Assembly (NCBI RefSeq): GCF_029338255.1
Contig: NZ_CP119787.1
Span: 930,001-994,000, forward strand
Origin: Haloarcula halobia
GTDB taxonomy: Archaea; Halobacteriota; Halobacteria; Halobacteriales; Haloarculaceae
Length of the DNA: 64,000 nucleotides
Direction: 5' to 3'
The position numbers and the translations under genes were made by a program. The number at the start of each line of letters is the position of its first letter. The first letter of the stretch is position 1. Shown piece by piece: positions 26,822-37,880 of this stretch. The notes under the pieces were generated by a model. The model was not told where the DNA came from and searched no databases. It worked only from the letters and a program-made list of their open reading frames with translations.

Positions 26822-26885
26822 ACGTCCGCTCCCCGAGGTAGGACGGACGACTATGACAGGCTGAGGGGAGATTCCCCCTCGTTTT
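26822..26885 (+). ncRNA. Candidate small structured RNA
   Basis: CATATAT (26794-26800) is an excellent TATA box on the plus strand. Downstream, within about 65 bp, there is no open frame but two stem-loops: CGTCCG/CGGACG (26823-26828 with 26844-26849), and GAGGGG/CCCCTC (26863-26868 with 26875-26880) followed by GTTTT, a terminator-like end. A promoter, compact structure and terminator with no gene suggest a short non-coding RNA. It has no cloverleaf and is not a tRNA. Confidence 0.4.
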
Positions 26886-27041
26886 CCACGGCGCTCCGGG
26901 ACCGTGTCTCGTGACGCCGCGACACCGCTCGGCGACGAGACGCCTCGCCGGCGAGTTGCAAGCAGAGCAGACGCCCGGTGCGGGAGTGCACACTCGCCTC
27001 GCGAGTGAGAACGCCGACTGACTCGTCTGTCGGAGTTTGAA
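26886..27041. other. Non-coding stretch before tRNA-Asp fragments
   Basis: This 156-bp piece of the 26721-27306 gap holds short palindromes (TCGCCTCGCGAGTGAG) but no convincing gene or RNA. Confidence 0.4.
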
Positions 27042-27118
27042 CCGGAGCGGGATTTGAACCGGAGGAAGACGTGCTCGCTCCCGCTGGTCGCTGCGCGCGA
27101 CTTCCAGGGTTCAAATCC
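27042..27118. repeat. tRNA-Asp 3'-end fragment 1 forming an inverted repeat
   Basis: The first 19 bp (27042-27060) match the 3' (T-arm/acceptor) part of tRNA-Asp on the minus strand. GGATTTGAACC (27050-27060) is then met by its exact complement GGTTCAAATCC (27108-27118), giving a hairpin with a 47-bp spacer. This looks like a tRNA T-arm broken open by palindromic DNA. Confidence 0.7.
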
Positions 27119-27164
27119 GCACGTTGCGTATTTGCGACTCGCGGTTTCGCTCGTCGCAAAAGTA

Positions 27165-27233
27165 CGCCCGGAGCGGGATTTGAACCGCCCGAACTTCGCT
27201 CGCTGCGCTCGCTCGTTCTGTGCTTCAAATCCC
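27165..27233. repeat. tRNA-Asp 3'-end fragment 2 forming an inverted repeat
   Basis: 27165-27186 are identical over 22 bp to 27307-27328 of the tRNA-Asp gene. GGGATTTGAA (27175-27184) pairs with TTCAAATCCC (27224-27233), and GAAC/GTTC extends the stem inward. The spacer is CGCT/GCGA-rich. Confidence 0.75.
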
Positions 27234-27306
27234 TTGCAGTCGCACACAGAACAGAGCGGTCGCGGCGCGATGAAACGCGCCGCTTGGCGAGTCGAATTCA
27301 GAGAAG

Positions 27307-27379
27307 CGCCCGGAGCGGGATTTGAACCCGCGTCACAACCGTGACAGGGTTGTATGATGGGCCACTACACCATCCGGGC
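27307..27379 (-). tRNA. tRNA-Asp (GTC)
   Basis: 73 nt on the minus strand. Acceptor arms GCCCGGA/TCCGGGC plus discriminator G, a D arm with GGTGTAGTGGCCCATC, an anticodon stem CAACC/GGTTG with loop CTGTCAC giving anticodon GTC, and a T arm GCGGG-TTCAAAT-CCCGC. No intron. A minus-strand TATA-like CTTAATA at 27415-27421 lies about 40 bp upstream. It stands immediately before the rpo cluster, which is on the other strand. Confidence 0.95.
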
Positions 27380-27583
27380 ACGCTGCCTTGCTGCACTTCG
27401 TGGTATCCCGGTGCTGGTATTAAGACTTTCCAAACGGAGGCGCCCTGTGACGGTACCCCGTGACGGACCCAAACTTCTATGATGGCGCTGGGCCAACGGA
27501 CTGGTACGTCGGTGCGTCCCACGGCCGGTGTCCCGTGTCGCCGGCAGGGGTCCAGTAGCCACGGCAGGCCGAGTTGGCAAGCG

Positions 27584-27590
27584 TTATATG
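27584..27590 (+). promoter_or_regulatory. TATA box of the RNA polymerase cluster
   Basis: TTATATG at 27584-27590 is the best TATA match upstream of rpoH. It would place the transcript start near 27612-27615, giving a leader of about 55 nt. Confidence 0.45.
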
Positions 27591-27667
27591 CGTCCCGACA
27601 ATACCGACCTGTAGTATCTCGTGACAGCCACCTTCTCTAGCAGCAGGCCCCACGCACGCACACACAC

Positions 27668-27895
27668 ATGGTAGATGTAAGTCAACACGACCTCGTCCCC
27701 GACCACAGCGTCGTCGACGAGGAAGACCTCGAGGCAGTGCTCGACGAGTACGACATCAAACGGACGGACCTCCCGAAGATCAAACGCGCCGACCCGGCGT
27801 TGCCCGACGACGCCGAGGAAGGTGACGTGGTCCGTATCGTCCGCGACTCACGAACGACCGACCAGGCAATCGTCTATCGGCTGGTGGTGGAATAA
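27668..27895 (+). CDS. rpoH: RNA polymerase subunit H (Rpb5 C-terminal type)
   Basis: A 75-residue subunit with the Rpb5 C-terminal fold: [32 protein letters not shown] and the closing [17 protein letters not shown]. It sits at the downstream-DNA jaw of the polymerase. First gene of the conserved H-B''-B'-A'-A'' order; its stop shares one base with the next start. Confidence 0.97.
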   Translation: MVDVSQHDLVPDHSVVDEEDLEAVLDEYDIKRTDLPKIKRADPALPDDAEEGDVVRIVRDSRTTDQAIVYRLVVE

Positions 27896-29460
27896 TGGAC
27901 ACACAGGACCGACGCGCGATATCGCGCGAGTACTTCGCGAAGGAACGGCTCGCAGAACATCACTTCCGCTCGTTCAACGCCTTCCTCGACAGAGGGATGC
28001 AACAGGTCGTCGACGAGAAAGAGACCATCGAGACCGACATCGGCGACAAGGAGGGACAGGAACCGGTGTGGGTCGAACTCGGCGACGTCCGCGTCGTCAC
28101 GCCCCGCGTCCGCGAGGCCGACGGGAGCGAGGAACTCCTCTACCCTCAGGAGGCCCGCCTGCGCAACATCACCTACTCCGCGCCGGTGTTCATGGAGATG
28201 GCCATCGTCCGGGGCGGCGAGGAGGAACCCGAGGAAGTCGTCGACCGGACCGAGACCAAGATCGGGCGCATGCCCATCATGGTCGGCTCGAACAAGTGCA
28301 ACATCGCGGGCTTCACCCGCGAGGAGCTCATCGACATCGGCGAGGACCCCGCCGACCCCGGCGGCTACTTCTGTGTCAACGGCTCCGAGCGGGTGCTGAT
28401 GACCAGCGAGGACCTCGCGCCGAACAAGATTCTGGCCGAGTACGACACCAAGTACGGCGACGAGGTCCAGGTCGCCAAGACCTTCTCCCAGCGCCGTGGC
28501 TACCGTGCCCTCGTGCTCTGTGAGCGGACCCGCGACGGACTGCTCGAGGTCTCGTTCCCCTCGGTCTCGGGCAGCATCGACTTCGTGACGCTCGTCCGCG
28601 CACTCGGGCTGGAATCCGACGAGGAGATCGTCCACCGCGTCTCCGAGGACCCCGAGATCGTGAAGTTCATGCTCGAGAACCTGGAGGAAGCGGAGGTCCA
28701 GACGACCGAGGAGGCCATCGAGGCCCTCGGGAAACGCGTCGCCTCCGGCCAGGGCAAGAACTACCAGCTCAAGCGGGCCAACTACGTCATCGACCGCTAC
28801 CTCCTGCCGCACCTCCACGAGGAGGGCGTCGACGAAGAGGAGGTCCGCATCAACAAGGCGTTCTACCTCTGCCGGATGGCCGAGGCCTGCTTCGAACTGG
28901 CGCTGGACCGCCGCGAGGCCGACGACAAGGACCACTACGCGAACAAGCGCCTGAAGGTCAGCGGCGACCTGATGACCGACCTGTTCCGGACCGCGCTCAA
29001 CAAGCTGGCACGCGACGTGAAGTACCAGCTCGAACGGGCCAACATGCGCAACCGGCAGCTGTCTGTCTCCACCGTGGTCCGCTCGGACGTGCTGACCGAG
29101 CGCCTCGAACACCCCATCGCGACGGGGAACTGGGTGGGCGGCCGCTCGGGCGTCTCCCAGCTGGTCGACCGGACGGACTTCATGGGCGTGCTGTCACACC
29201 TCCGCCGTCTGCGGTCGCCACTCAGCCGCTCGCAACCCCACTTCGAGGCGCGTGACCTGCACGCGACCCAGTGGGGTCGCATCTGTCCCTCCGAGACGCC
29301 GGAGGGGCCCAACTGTGGACTGGTGAAGAACTTCGCCCAGGCCATGGAACTCTCACAGGACGTCGAGGACGCACAGGGACTGAAACAGGAACTCGCAGAG
29401 ATGGGGGTCCAGGGCATCCCCGGAATCGAATCGATCGAAACACAGCCCGCGGACGACTAA
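27895..29460 (+). CDS. rpoB2: RNA polymerase subunit B''
   Basis: 521 residues forming the N-terminal half of the beta/Rpb2-like subunit (protrusion, lobe and fork): the start [39 protein letters not shown]-like [22 protein letters not shown] and the end region [22 protein letters not shown]. Haloarchaea split Rpb2 here into B'' and B'. It is followed after 1 bp by rpoB1. Confidence 0.97.
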   Translation: MDTQDRRAISREYFAKERLAEHHFRSFNAFLDRGMQQVVDEKETIETDIGDKEGQEPVWVELGDVRVVTPRVREADGSEELLYPQEARLRNITYSAPVFMEMAIVRGGEEEPEEVVDRTETKIGRMPIMVGSNKCNIAGFTREELIDIGEDPADPGGYFCVNGSERVLMTSEDLAPNKILAEYDTKYGDEVQVAKTFSQRRGYRALVLCERTRDGLLEVSFPSVSGSIDFVTLVRALGLESDEEIVHRVSEDPEIVKFMLENLEEAEVQTTEEAIEALGKRVASGQGKNYQLKRANYVIDRYLLPHLHEEGVDEEEVRINKAFYLCRMAEACFELALDRREADDKDHYANKRLKVSGDLMTDLFRTALNKLARDVKYQLERANMRNRQLSVSTVVRSDVLTERLEHPIATGNWVGGRSGVSQLVDRTDFMGVLSHLRRLRSPLSRSQPHFEARDLHATQWGRICPSETPEGPNCGLVKNFAQAMELSQDVEDAQGLKQELAEMGVQGIPGIESIETQPADD

Positions 29461-29461
29461 C

Positions 29462-31288
29462 ATGAGCCAGGGACGCGAAGCCAAAGTATACGTGAACGGT
29501 AGCCTGGTCGGGACACACCCCGACCCCGAACAGCTCGCACAACAGGTCCGACAGGCACGACGCCGGGGGGACGTCTCCCAGATGGTCAACGTGTCGGTCA
29601 AGGACCGCACCGACGAGGTCATCATCAACGCCGACGCCGGTCGGGCCCGCCGCCCGCTCCTGGTCGTCGAGGACGGCGACCCGCTCATCACCGACGAGGA
29701 GATCGAGGCCGTCAAGGACGGCGACCTCGGGTTCGAGGAGCTCGTCGAACGCGGTCTCGTCGAGTTCATCGACGCCGAGGAGGAGGAGGACATCCTCGTC
29801 GGCGTCGACGAGACCGAACTCACCGAGAACCACACGCACCTCGAGGTCGACCCCCAGCTGATGTTCGGCATCGGCGCGGGGATGATTCCGTACCCCGAGC
29901 ACAACGCCTCCCCGCGGATTACGATGGGGTCGGGGATGATCAAGCAGTCGCTGGGGCTGCCGAGCGCGAACTACCGCATCCGCCCGGACACCCGCCAGCA
30001 CCTGCTGCACTACCCGCAGCTCTCGATGGTCAAGACCCAGACTACCGAACAGATCGGCTACGACGACCGACCGGCCGCACAGAACTTCGTCGTCGCCGTC
30101 ATGTCCTACGAGGGGTTCAACATCGAAGACGCTTTGGTGATGAACCAGGGGTCGGTCGACCGCGCGCTCGCCCGCTCCCATTTCTTCCGGACCTACGAGG
30201 GCGAGGAACGGCGCTACCCCGGCGGGCAGGAGGACCGCTTCGAGATTCCGGACGACGAGGTCCGGGGCGCTCGCGGCGAGGACGCCTACACGCACTTAGA
30301 CGACGACGGCCTCGTGAACCCCGAGACGAAGGTCGGGGAGAACGCCGTCCTGCTGGGCAAGACCAGTCCGCCCCGGTTCCTCGAGGAACCGGACGATATG
30401 GGCGGCCTCTCGCCCCAGAAACGACGTGAGACCAGCGTCACGATGCGTTCCGGTGAATCCGGCGTCGTCGACACGGTCACGCTGATGGAGGGCGAGGACG
30501 GCTCGAAGCTCTCGAAGGTCTCCGTGCGCGACGAGCGCATCCCCGAACTCGGGGACAAGTTCGCTTCGCGGCACGGCCAGAAGGGCGTCGTCGGCCACAT
30601 CGCCCCCCAGGAGGACATGCCTTTCACCGAGGAGGGGGTCGTGCCGGACCTGGTCATCAACCCGCACGCGCTCCCGTCGCGGATGACCGTCGGGCACATC
30701 CTCGAGATGATCGGCGGCAAGGTCGGCGCGCTGGAGGGGCGGCGCGTCGACGGGACCGCCTTCACCGGCGAGGACGAGGAGCGACTCCGTGGCTCCCTGG
30801 AGGCCCACGGCTTCGACTCCAGCGGCAAGGAGACGATGTACTCGGGCGTCACCGGCGAGAAGATTGAGGCCGACATCTTCGTCGGCGACATCTTCTACCA
30901 GAAGCTCTACCACATGGTCTCGAACAAGCTGCACGCCCGCTCGCGCGGGCCGGTGCAGGTGCTCACCCGCCAGCCCACTGAAGGGCGAGCCCGCGAAGGT
31001 GGCCTCCGTGTGGGTGAGATGGAACGGGACGTACTCATCGGGCACGGGGCGGCGATGGCACTCAAGGAACGGTTGCTGGACGAGTCCGACCGCGAGTGGA
31101 TCAACGTCTGTGGCCAGTGTGGCATGACCGCCGTCGAGAACGTCGAACAACGGCGGGTCTACTGTCCCAACTGTGAGGAGGAGACCGACATCCACGAGGT
31201 CGAGATGTCCTACGCGTTCAAGCTCCTGTTAGACGAGATGAAGGCGCTCGGAATCGCCCCGCGGATCGAACTGGAGGACGCAGTATGA
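29462..31288 (+). CDS. rpoB1: RNA polymerase subunit B'
   Basis: 608 residues, the C-terminal half of the Rpb2 homologue. Visible are the active-site region [49 protein letters not shown] (catalytic-center lysines) and a zinc-binding clamp [10 protein letters not shown]...CPNCEEE near the C-terminus. It overlaps rpoA1 by 4 bp. Confidence 0.97.
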   Translation: MSQGREAKVYVNGSLVGTHPDPEQLAQQVRQARRRGDVSQMVNVSVKDRTDEVIINADAGRARRPLLVVEDGDPLITDEEIEAVKDGDLGFEELVERGLVEFIDAEEEEDILVGVDETELTENHTHLEVDPQLMFGIGAGMIPYPEHNASPRITMGSGMIKQSLGLPSANYRIRPDTRQHLLHYPQLSMVKTQTTEQIGYDDRPAAQNFVVAVMSYEGFNIEDALVMNQGSVDRALARSHFFRTYEGEERRYPGGQEDRFEIPDDEVRGARGEDAYTHLDDDGLVNPETKVGENAVLLGKTSPPRFLEEPDDMGGLSPQKRRETSVTMRSGESGVVDTVTLMEGEDGSKLSKVSVRDERIPELGDKFASRHGQKGVVGHIAPQEDMPFTEEGVVPDLVINPHALPSRMTVGHILEMIGGKVGALEGRRVDGTAFTGEDEERLRGSLEAHGFDSSGKETMYSGVTGEKIEADIFVGDIFYQKLYHMVSNKLHARSRGPVQVLTRQPTEGRAREGGLRVGEMERDVLIGHGAAMALKERLLDESDREWINVCGQCGMTAVENVEQRRVYCPNCEEETDIHEVEMSYAFKLLLDEMKALGIAPRIELEDAV

Positions 31289-34194
31289 GTTCCCAACAGA
31301 CACCCAAGGAGATCGGCCAGATCAGCTTCGGGCTGATGAATCCCGAGGAGTACCGCGACATGTCGGCGACGAAGGTCATCACCGCCGACACCTACGACGA
31401 CGACGGCTTCCCCATCGACATGGGGCTGATGGACCCGCGCCTGGGCGTCATCGACCCCGGGCTGGAGTGCAAGACCTGCGGGAAACACAGCGGTTCGTGT
31501 AACGGCCACTTCGGCCACATCGAGCTGGCCGCGCCGGTCATCCACGTCGGGTTCTCGAAGCTCATCCGCCGGCTCCTGCGCGGGACCTGCCGCGAGTGCT
31601 CGCGGCTCTGTCTCGACGAGGCCGAGCGCGAGGAGTTCCGCGACCAGCTCCAGCGCACCCGCGACCTGGGCCGTGACTTAAACGACGTCACCAAGGCCGC
31701 CATCCGGCAGGCCCGAAAGAAGGACCGCTGTCCGTTCTGTGGCGAGAAGCAGTACGACATCAAACACGAGAAGCCGACCACGTACTACGAGGTCCAGCAG
31801 GTGCTGTCCTCGGAGTACCCCTCGCTCATCGCCGCCGCGATGGAGGAAGCCGACGAGCCGATCTCGCCCATCGACCTCGCCGAGGAGACTGGAATCGACA
31901 GCGGCCGCGTCCAGGAGATCCTCAGCGGCGATTTCCGTCCCCGGAAGGAGGACCGCCGCGCCTTCGAGAAGGCGCTGAACGTGGACCTCACCGAGGAAGA
32001 CCACAACAAGCTGATGCCCTCGGACATCCGCGACTGGTTCGAGGACATCCCGGACGAGGACATCGAGGTGCTCGGGATGAACCCCGAGCGCTCCCGGCCC
32101 GAGTGGATGATTCTGACGGTGCTGCCGGTGCCGCCGGTCACGGCCCGGCCGTCGATCACGCTGGACAACGGCCAGCGCTCCGAGGACGACCTGACCCACA
32201 AACTCGTGGACATCATCCGCATCAACCAGCGGTTCATGGAGAACCGCGAGGCCGGTGCGCCCCAGCTCATCATCGAGGACCTCTGGGAACTGCTGCAGTA
32301 CCACGTCACCACGTTCATGGACAACGAGATCTCGGGCACGCCGCCGGCGCGACACCGTTCCGGCCGGCCCCTGAAGACCCTCTCCCAGCGCCTCAAGGGC
32401 AAGGAGGGGCGCTTCCGTGGTTCGCTGTCCGGGAAGCGCGTGAACTTCTCGGCCCGAACCGTCATCTCGCCGGACCCGACCCTCTCGCTCAACGAGGTCG
32501 GCGTCCCCGAGCGCGTGGCGCGTGAGATGACCCAGACGATGAACGTCAACGAGCGCAACTTAGAGAAGGCCCGGCGATACGTCGCCAACGGGCCCGAGGG
32601 CCACCCCGGCGCGAACTACGTCCGCCGACCGGACGGCCGCCGCCTGAAGGTGACCGAGAAGAACTGCGAGGAACTGGCCGAGAAGGTCGAACCCGGCTGG
32701 GAGGTCTCCCGACACCTCGTGGACGGCGACATCATCATCTTCAACCGCCAGCCGTCGCTGCACCGGATGTCCATCATGGCTCACGAAGTGGTCGTGATGC
32801 CCTACAAGACCTTCCGGCTCAACACCGTCGTCTGCCCGCCGTACAACGCCGACTTCGACGGCGACGAGATGAACATGCACGCGCTGCAAAACGAGGAGGC
32901 CCGGGCCGAGGCACGGGTCCTCATGCGCGTCCAGGAGCAGATGCTCTCGCCGCGCTTCGGCGAGAACATCATCGGGGCCATCCAGGACCACATCAGCGGC
33001 ACGTACCTGCTCACCCACACCAACCCCGAGTTCAACGAGACGCAGGCCCTGGACCTGCTCCGGGCGACCCGCATCGACGAACTGCCCGAACCCGACGGCA
33101 CCGACGAGGCCGGCGACGCCTACTGGACCGGCCGGTCGCTGTTCTCGGAGCTGCTGCCCGACGACCTCAACCTGGAGTTCACGTCCTCGGCCGGCGACAC
33201 CGTCGTCATCGAGAACGGCCAGATGGAGGACGGTACCATCGACGAGGACGCTGTCGGGGCGTTCGGCGGCGAGGTCGTCGACACCATCGCCAAGGACTAC
33301 TCGCGGACCCGCGCCCGCATCCTCGTCAACGAGGTGTCGGCGCTGGCGATGCGTTCGATCATGCACTTTGGCTTCTCCATCGGCATCGACGACGAGTCCA
33401 TCCCCCGCGAGGCCGAAGAGCAGATCAACGACGCTATCGACTCCGCGTACGACCGCGTCGAGGAGCTCATCGAGACCTACGAACAGGGCGACCTCGAGTC
33501 GCTGCCCGGCCGGACCGTCGACGAAACGCTGGAGATGAAGATCATGCAGACGCTGGGTAAGGCGCGTGACTCCGCCGGCGACATCGCCGAGGACCACTTC
33601 AGCGACGACAACCCGGCCGTCGTCATGGCCGAGTCCGGTGCCCGTGGGTCGATGCTGAACCTGACCCAGATGGCCGGCTGTGTCGGCCAGCAGGCAGTCC
33701 GTGGCGAGCGAATCAACCGCGGCTACGAGGGCCGTACCCTCTCGCACTTCGAGGAGGGCGACCTCTCCGCGGACGCCCACGGCTTCGTCGAGGCGTCCTA
33801 TCGCTCGGGGCTCTCCCCCAAGGAGTTCTTCTTCCACGCGATGGGTGGCCGCGAGGGCCTGGTGGACACGGCAGTCCGGACCTCGAAGTCCGGCTACCTG
33901 CAGCGCCGCCTCATCAACGCCCTCTCCGAGCTCGAGACGCAGTACGACGGGACCGTCCGGGACACCTCGGACACCATCGTCCAGTTCGAGTTCGGCGAGG
34001 ACGGTACCTCGCCGGTCAACGTCTCCTCCAGCCAGGAGGGCGACACCGTCGACGTCGAACAGATCGCCGACAGCGTCCTCAACGAGGAGTTCGACTCCGA
34101 GCGCGAGAAGGAGTCGTTCCTGGGACAGCGCACCGAACACACCAACCTCTCGGAACAGGCCGACGACTGGTGGATGGCCGAGGGTGACGACTAA
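31285..34194 (+). CDS. rpoA1: RNA polymerase subunit A'
   Basis: 969 residues: the N-terminal two-thirds of the Rpb1 homologue. Zinc-binding clamp motifs [25 protein letters not shown] and CPFCGEKQ come first. The absolutely conserved metal-A loop [10 protein letters not shown] lies at 521-530, the lid and rudder regions follow, and a bridge-helix-like [21 protein letters not shown] sits near residue 850. The split from A'' at the end of the bridge helix is the archaeal pattern. Confidence 0.97.
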   Translation: MSSQQTPKEIGQISFGLMNPEEYRDMSATKVITADTYDDDGFPIDMGLMDPRLGVIDPGLECKTCGKHSGSCNGHFGHIELAAPVIHVGFSKLIRRLLRGTCRECSRLCLDEAEREEFRDQLQRTRDLGRDLNDVTKAAIRQARKKDRCPFCGEKQYDIKHEKPTTYYEVQQVLSSEYPSLIAAAMEEADEPISPIDLAEETGIDSGRVQEILSGDFRPRKEDRRAFEKALNVDLTEEDHNKLMPSDIRDWFEDIPDEDIEVLGMNPERSRPEWMILTVLPVPPVTARPSITLDNGQRSEDDLTHKLVDIIRINQRFMENREAGAPQLIIEDLWELLQYHVTTFMDNEISGTPPARHRSGRPLKTLSQRLKGKEGRFRGSLSGKRVNFSARTVISPDPTLSLNEVGVPERVAREMTQTMNVNERNLEKARRYVANGPEGHPGANYVRRPDGRRLKVTEKNCEELAEKVEPGWEVSRHLVDGDIIIFNRQPSLHRMSIMAHEVVVMPYKTFRLNTVVCPPYNADFDGDEMNMHALQNEEARAEARVLMRVQEQMLSPRFGENIIGAIQDHISGTYLLTHTNPEFNETQALDLLRATRIDELPEPDGTDEAGDAYWTGRSLFSELLPDDLNLEFTSSAGDTVVIENGQMEDGTIDEDAVGAFGGEVVDTIAKDYSRTRARILVNEVSALAMRSIMHFGFSIGIDDESIPREAEEQINDAIDSAYDRVEELIETYEQGDLESLPGRTVDETLEMKIMQTLGKARDSAGDIAEDHFSDDNPAVVMAESGARGSMLNLTQMAGCVGQQAVRGERINRGYEGRTLSHFEEGDLSADAHGFVEASYRSGLSPKEFFFHAMGGREGLVDTAVRTSKSGYLQRRLINALSELETQYDGTVRDTSDTIVQFEFGEDGTSPVNVSSSQEGDTVDVEQIADSVLNEEFDSEREKESFLGQRTEHTNLSEQADDWWMAEGDD

Positions 34195-34196
34195 CA

Positions 34197-36860
34197 ATGA
34201 CAGCAAACGTCTCCGCAGACATCGAAGCGGTCGTCGAGGACACAGAACTGCCGCGACGGCTGAAAGACGAGGTGTACAGCACCATCGAAGAGCGCGACCT
34301 CGGCGTCGAGGACGCCGACCGCGTCGCACAGGCCGTCGAGTCCCGCTACATGGAGACGCGCGTCGACCCGCTGGACCCCGTCGGTACCGTCTCGGCCCAG
34401 TCCATCGGGGAACCCGGAACGCAGATGTCGATCCCGGGCGACGAACGCGTCGTCGTCCGGCGCAACGGCGAGACCGACCTGACGGAGATCGGCTCGCTGG
34501 TCGACGGACTGCTCTCGGTCCGCGGTGCCCAGCAGTTCGACGACCACGAGGTGGCCCGTGCGCCCGACGGGATGGAGGTTCTCTCGCTCCGCGCCGACGA
34601 GAAGGTCCAGTGGAAGCCCCTCGAGGAAGTCAGTCGGCACGAGGCGCCCGAGGAACTGCTCCACTTCGACCTCGAATCGGGCCGGGACATCCGCGCGACG
34701 AAGGCTCACTCGTTCGTCACGCGCCGTGACAACGAGGTCGTGCCGGTCGCCGGCGAGGACCTCTCTGCGGGTGACTGGATCCCGGTCGTCCGCTCGTTCG
34801 ACGGCGACGGCCCGGACACGGTCGACCTCCGCGAACACCTGCCGGCGGAGGACTACTGGTTCACCTCGGCACTCACCGACGGCGGCACTGCCACGTCACT
34901 CCCCGGTGGGGAAGACCAGGTACGGAACAAGCGGCAAGCGCTCGAGGCGGGCGACATCGAGACGGAGACTGCGTACCCGGTGCAAGGCACGACCGGTCTC
35001 CCCGAGCAGTTCCCGCTCGACGCGGAGACCGGCTTCTTCGTCGGCGCGTTCCTCGCCGAGGGCAACGTCACCGACTACTACGTCTCTGTCTCGAACGTCG
35101 ACGCCGCGTTCCAGGACCGGGTCCGGTCGTTCGCCGACCGGTTCGACCTCTCGGTCAACGAGTACGAGAACGAGAGCGGCTTCACGACGGGCTACGACGT
35201 CCGTGTCAACGGGACGGTCCTGGCCGACTTCCTCCGGGCGGTGTGCTACCACGACGACGAGAAGTGCGTCCCCGCGTTCGCCTTCGGCGCACCGCGGTCC
35301 TTCGCCCGCGGCCTGCTCGAGGGGTACTTCAGCGGCGACGGGAACGTCGCCGACCGCGCCGTCCGGTCGAGTTCGACGTCCGCCCGACTCACCGAGGACG
35401 TCGCGCTGTTGCTGGCCCGCTTCGACCTCTACGCGAGGCTCGGCGAACAGGACAGTTCGCGGACGCTCCGCATCCCCGCGAAATACGTCCCGGCGTTCGC
35501 CGACCGTATCGGTATGGTCGGCGCTCGCGGGGCGGAACTCGACGCCCTCGCGGCGACCGTCGACACCGACGGGCCCGACGCGACCGACCAGATTCCGAAC
35601 TTCGGCGACGACCTGAAGGACGCCGCCGCTGCGGCTGGTATCCCGTCACGGCAGGTCAACAGCGCCCACGACCGCCAGCGAGTCGGACGCAACCGACTGG
35701 CCGGACTGGTCGACCAGATGGCCGCCGCCGACGAGTCCCCGGCCGAACTCGACGCGCTGGAACGAGCACTCGACGGCGACGTCGTCTGGGAGCGCATCGA
35801 GTCGATCGAGGCCGTCGAACCCGACGGCGACTACGTCTACGATTTCTCGGTCGGCGGGCTAGAGACGTTCACCACGGCACAGGGCGTCGTCACCCACAAC
35901 ACGATGAACACGTTCCACTACGCCGGCGTCGCCGAGATCGACGTCACCCAGGGCCTCCCGCGGCTCATCGAACTGGTCGACGCCCGGAAGACCCCGGACA
36001 CGCCGATGATGACTGTCCACCTCGACGACGAGTACGCCACCGACCGCGAGAAGGCCCACGAGGTCGTCTGGAACATCGAGGCCACGCGCATCCTCGCGCT
36101 CGGTGACATCTCGACGAACGTCGCGGACATGCTCGTCGAGATCGACCTCAACGACGACACGCTGCTCGAGCGGTGGCCGACCGTCGACGACGTCGACGCC
36201 ATCGCCGAGGAGATCGCCGAGACCATCGAGTCGAGTCTCGGCGTCGACGCCCGCCAGGTCGGGACTGTCATCGAGTTCGGTCCGGAGGAACCCAGTTACC
36301 GCGACCTCCTGCAACTGGTCGAGGAGCTGCGCGACATCATCTTCAAGGGCATCGAGGAGGTCTCCCGCGTCGTCATCCGCAAGGAGGAGACCGACGACGG
36401 CGAGGAGTTCGTCCTCTACACCGAGGGGTCGGACTTCGGCGAGGTGCTGGGCATCGAGGGCGTCGACGCCTCGCGGACCACGTGTAACAACATCCACGAG
36501 ATCTACCGCGAACTCGGCGTCGAGGCCGCCCGCGAGACGCTCATCAACGAGACGATGAACACCCTCGAAGAACAGGGGCTGGACGACGTGAACGTCCGCC
36601 ACCTGATGCTGGTCGCGGACATCATGACCAACGAGGGGACCATCGAGTCCATCGGCCGCCACGGCATCAGCGGGTCGAAGGACTCGGTGCTCGCCCGCGC
36701 TGCCTTCGAGGTGACGGTCAACCACCTGCTGGACGCCGCCATCCACGGCGAGGTCGACGAGCTGGACGGCGTCACGGAGAACGTCATCGTCGGGAAACCC
36801 ATCAAACTCGGCACCGGAGACGTCGACCTCCGGATGGGCGTGGGTCGCAACGCCGACTGA
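34197..36860 (+). CDS. rpoA2: RNA polymerase subunit A'' with in-frame intein
   Basis: 887 residues encoded, but the mature subunit would be 396. The first 77 residues end SIGEPGTQM, and the extein resumes at [12 protein letters not shown] (569 on), so the intein sits inside the trigger loop, a catalytic element of the polymerase. The rest of A'' (jaw, cleft, C-terminal [14 protein letters not shown]) is intact. The gene is essential, so splicing must work for viable polymerase. Gene end overlaps nusA by one base. Confidence 0.97.
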   Translation: MTANVSADIEAVVEDTELPRRLKDEVYSTIEERDLGVEDADRVAQAVESRYMETRVDPLDPVGTVSAQSIGEPGTQMSIPGDERVVVRRNGETDLTEIGSLVDGLLSVRGAQQFDDHEVARAPDGMEVLSLRADEKVQWKPLEEVSRHEAPEELLHFDLESGRDIRATKAHSFVTRRDNEVVPVAGEDLSAGDWIPVVRSFDGDGPDTVDLREHLPAEDYWFTSALTDGGTATSLPGGEDQVRNKRQALEAGDIETETAYPVQGTTGLPEQFPLDAETGFFVGAFLAEGNVTDYYVSVSNVDAAFQDRVRSFADRFDLSVNEYENESGFTTGYDVRVNGTVLADFLRAVCYHDDEKCVPAFAFGAPRSFARGLLEGYFSGDGNVADRAVRSSSTSARLTEDVALLLARFDLYARLGEQDSSRTLRIPAKYVPAFADRIGMVGARGAELDALAATVDTDGPDATDQIPNFGDDLKDAAAAAGIPSRQVNSAHDRQRVGRNRLAGLVDQMAAADESPAELDALERALDGDVVWERIESIEAVEPDGDYVYDFSVGGLETFTTAQGVVTHNTMNTFHYAGVAEIDVTQGLPRLIELVDARKTPDTPMMTVHLDDEYATDREKAHEVVWNIEATRILALGDISTNVADMLVEIDLNDDTLLERWPTVDDVDAIAEEIAETIESSLGVDARQVGTVIEFGPEEPSYRDLLQLVEELRDIIFKGIEEVSRVVIRKEETDDGEEFVLYTEGSDFGEVLGIEGVDASRTTCNNIHEIYRELGVEAARETLINETMNTLEEQGLDDVNVRHLMLVADIMTNEGTIESIGRHGISGSKDSVLARAAFEVTVNHLLDAAIHGEVDELDGVTENVIVGKPIKLGTGDVDLRMGVGRNAD
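34428..35900 (+). other. Intein in rpoA2 (491 aa, with LAGLIDADG endonuclease)
   Basis: Starts at Ser78 and ends at the C-terminal VVTHN, followed by extein Thr569. Splicing blocks: Ser1 nucleophile, block B with TKAH (168-171), block [15 protein letters not shown] and block G VVTHN. Two dodecapeptide endonuclease motifs survive: [11 protein letters not shown] (281-291) and [14 protein letters not shown] (371-384), each retaining its acidic residue, so homing activity is plausible. RpoA'' inteins at this site are known from several haloarchaea. Confidence 0.95.
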
Positions 36861-37285
36861 TGCGGATCGAACTCTCGGACGAAGCGCGACAGCTGGTCGC
36901 CCTCTTCGAGAACGAGGCGTCCATCACCGTCCGGGACTGCGTGATCGACGAGGACCACGACCAGGTGGTCTACCTGGTCAAGCGGGGCGACATGGCAGAC
37001 GCCATCGGCCCCGGTGGCCAGACGGTACAGCGTGTCGAAGAACAGCTCGGCCGCGACGTGAAGCTCGTCGAGGGGGCAGAGACGGCGGCGGACTTCGTCG
37101 CCAACGCCCTGGCTCCGGCGGCGGTGTACAACGTCACCATCTCGGAGAACAGCGACACCGTCGCCTACGTCGAGGTGGCCCAGGAGGACCGCGGGGCTGC
37201 CATCGGCCGCGACGGGCGCAACATCGACGCCGCGCGAACGCTGGCGAAGCGCCACTTCGACATCGACGGCATCGAACTCACCTGA
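36860..37285 (+). CDS. nusA: NusA-like transcription factor (KH domains)
   Basis: 141 residues, far shorter than bacterial NusA. Two KH-type modules are visible around [20 protein letters not shown] and [20 protein letters not shown]. Conserved at this place in archaeal rpo clusters and presumed to bind nascent RNA; effects on pausing/termination in archaea are less clear. It shares a base with rpoA2. Confidence 0.93.
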   Translation: MRIELSDEARQLVALFENEASITVRDCVIDEDHDQVVYLVKRGDMADAIGPGGQTVQRVEEQLGRDVKLVEGAETAADFVANALAPAAVYNVTISENSDTVAYVEVAQEDRGAAIGRDGRNIDAARTLAKRHFDIDGIELT

Positions 37286-37416
37286 CTGCGCCCTCGCTCT
37301 CACCATCGGCCCCGTGGAGAGTTCTCGACCGACCAGTGACGACCGTCGGCGCGCCCACGCCTGGTTGTGGGACAGAACGCCACACACCCGCCGTAGGCCG
37401 GATACAAAAGAGGAGT

Positions 37417-37425
37417 CTTAAGTAT
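37417..37425 (+). promoter_or_regulatory. TATA box for rps12-rps7
   Basis: CTTAAGTAT lies 25-33 bp before the rps12 start in the 164-bp gap after nusA. This supports a second, leaderless promoter for the ribosomal genes. Confidence 0.5.
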
Positions 37426-37449
37426 CTCGGCAGGATACGAAAGCGTACT

Positions 37450-37878
37450 ATGACGAACGGCAAATACGCCGCGCGCAAACTCAAGAAGGACCGCCAGAAG
37501 CACCGGTGGTCCGACTCCGACTACGCGCGCCGCGAACGCGGTCTGGGCAAGAAGTCCGACCCGCTCGAGGGCGCGCCACAGGGTCGAGGTATCGTCCTGG
37601 AGAAGGTGGGCATCGAGGCCAAGCAGCCAAACTCCGCCATCCGGAAGTGTGTGCGGGTCCAGCTCATCAAGAACGGCAAGCAGGTCACCGCGTTCTGTCC
37701 CGGTGACGGCGCCATCTCCTTCATCGACGAGCACGACGAGGTCACCATCGCCGGCATCGGCGGGGCGAAGGGTCGTGCGATGGGTGACCTCTCCGGTGTC
37801 AACTACAAGGTCGAGAAGGTAAACGGCGTCTCCATGATCGAGCTCGTTCGCGGCAACGCGGAGAAACCCGTCCGATAA
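37450..37878 (+). CDS. rps12: 30S ribosomal protein S12
   Basis: 142 residues of the archaeal S12 (uS12) type: basic start [18 protein letters not shown], the decoding-site loop [20 protein letters not shown] and [18 protein letters not shown]. The invariant PNSAIRK region contacts the A-site codon-anticodon helix. Followed after 2 bp by rps7. Confidence 0.97.
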   Translation: MTNGKYAARKLKKDRQKHRWSDSDYARRERGLGKKSDPLEGAPQGRGIVLEKVGIEAKQPNSAIRKCVRVQLIKNGKQVTAFCPGDGAISFIDEHDEVTIAGIGGAKGRAMGDLSGVNYKVEKVNGVSMIELVRGNAEKPVR

Positions 37879-37880
37879 CC

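Noticed and set aside
26808-26864. C/D-box sRNA in the small RNA region
   Set aside because: GATGA and CTGA sequences are present but lie before the expected transcript start or lack correctly spaced C'/D' boxes.
27054-27344. Open frames with AGFEP/DLNRPNF-type peptides near tRNA-Asp
   Set aside because: They are translations of tRNA 3'-end sequence and its hairpin copies; the tRNA and repeats explain them and no promoter or start signal supports a protein.
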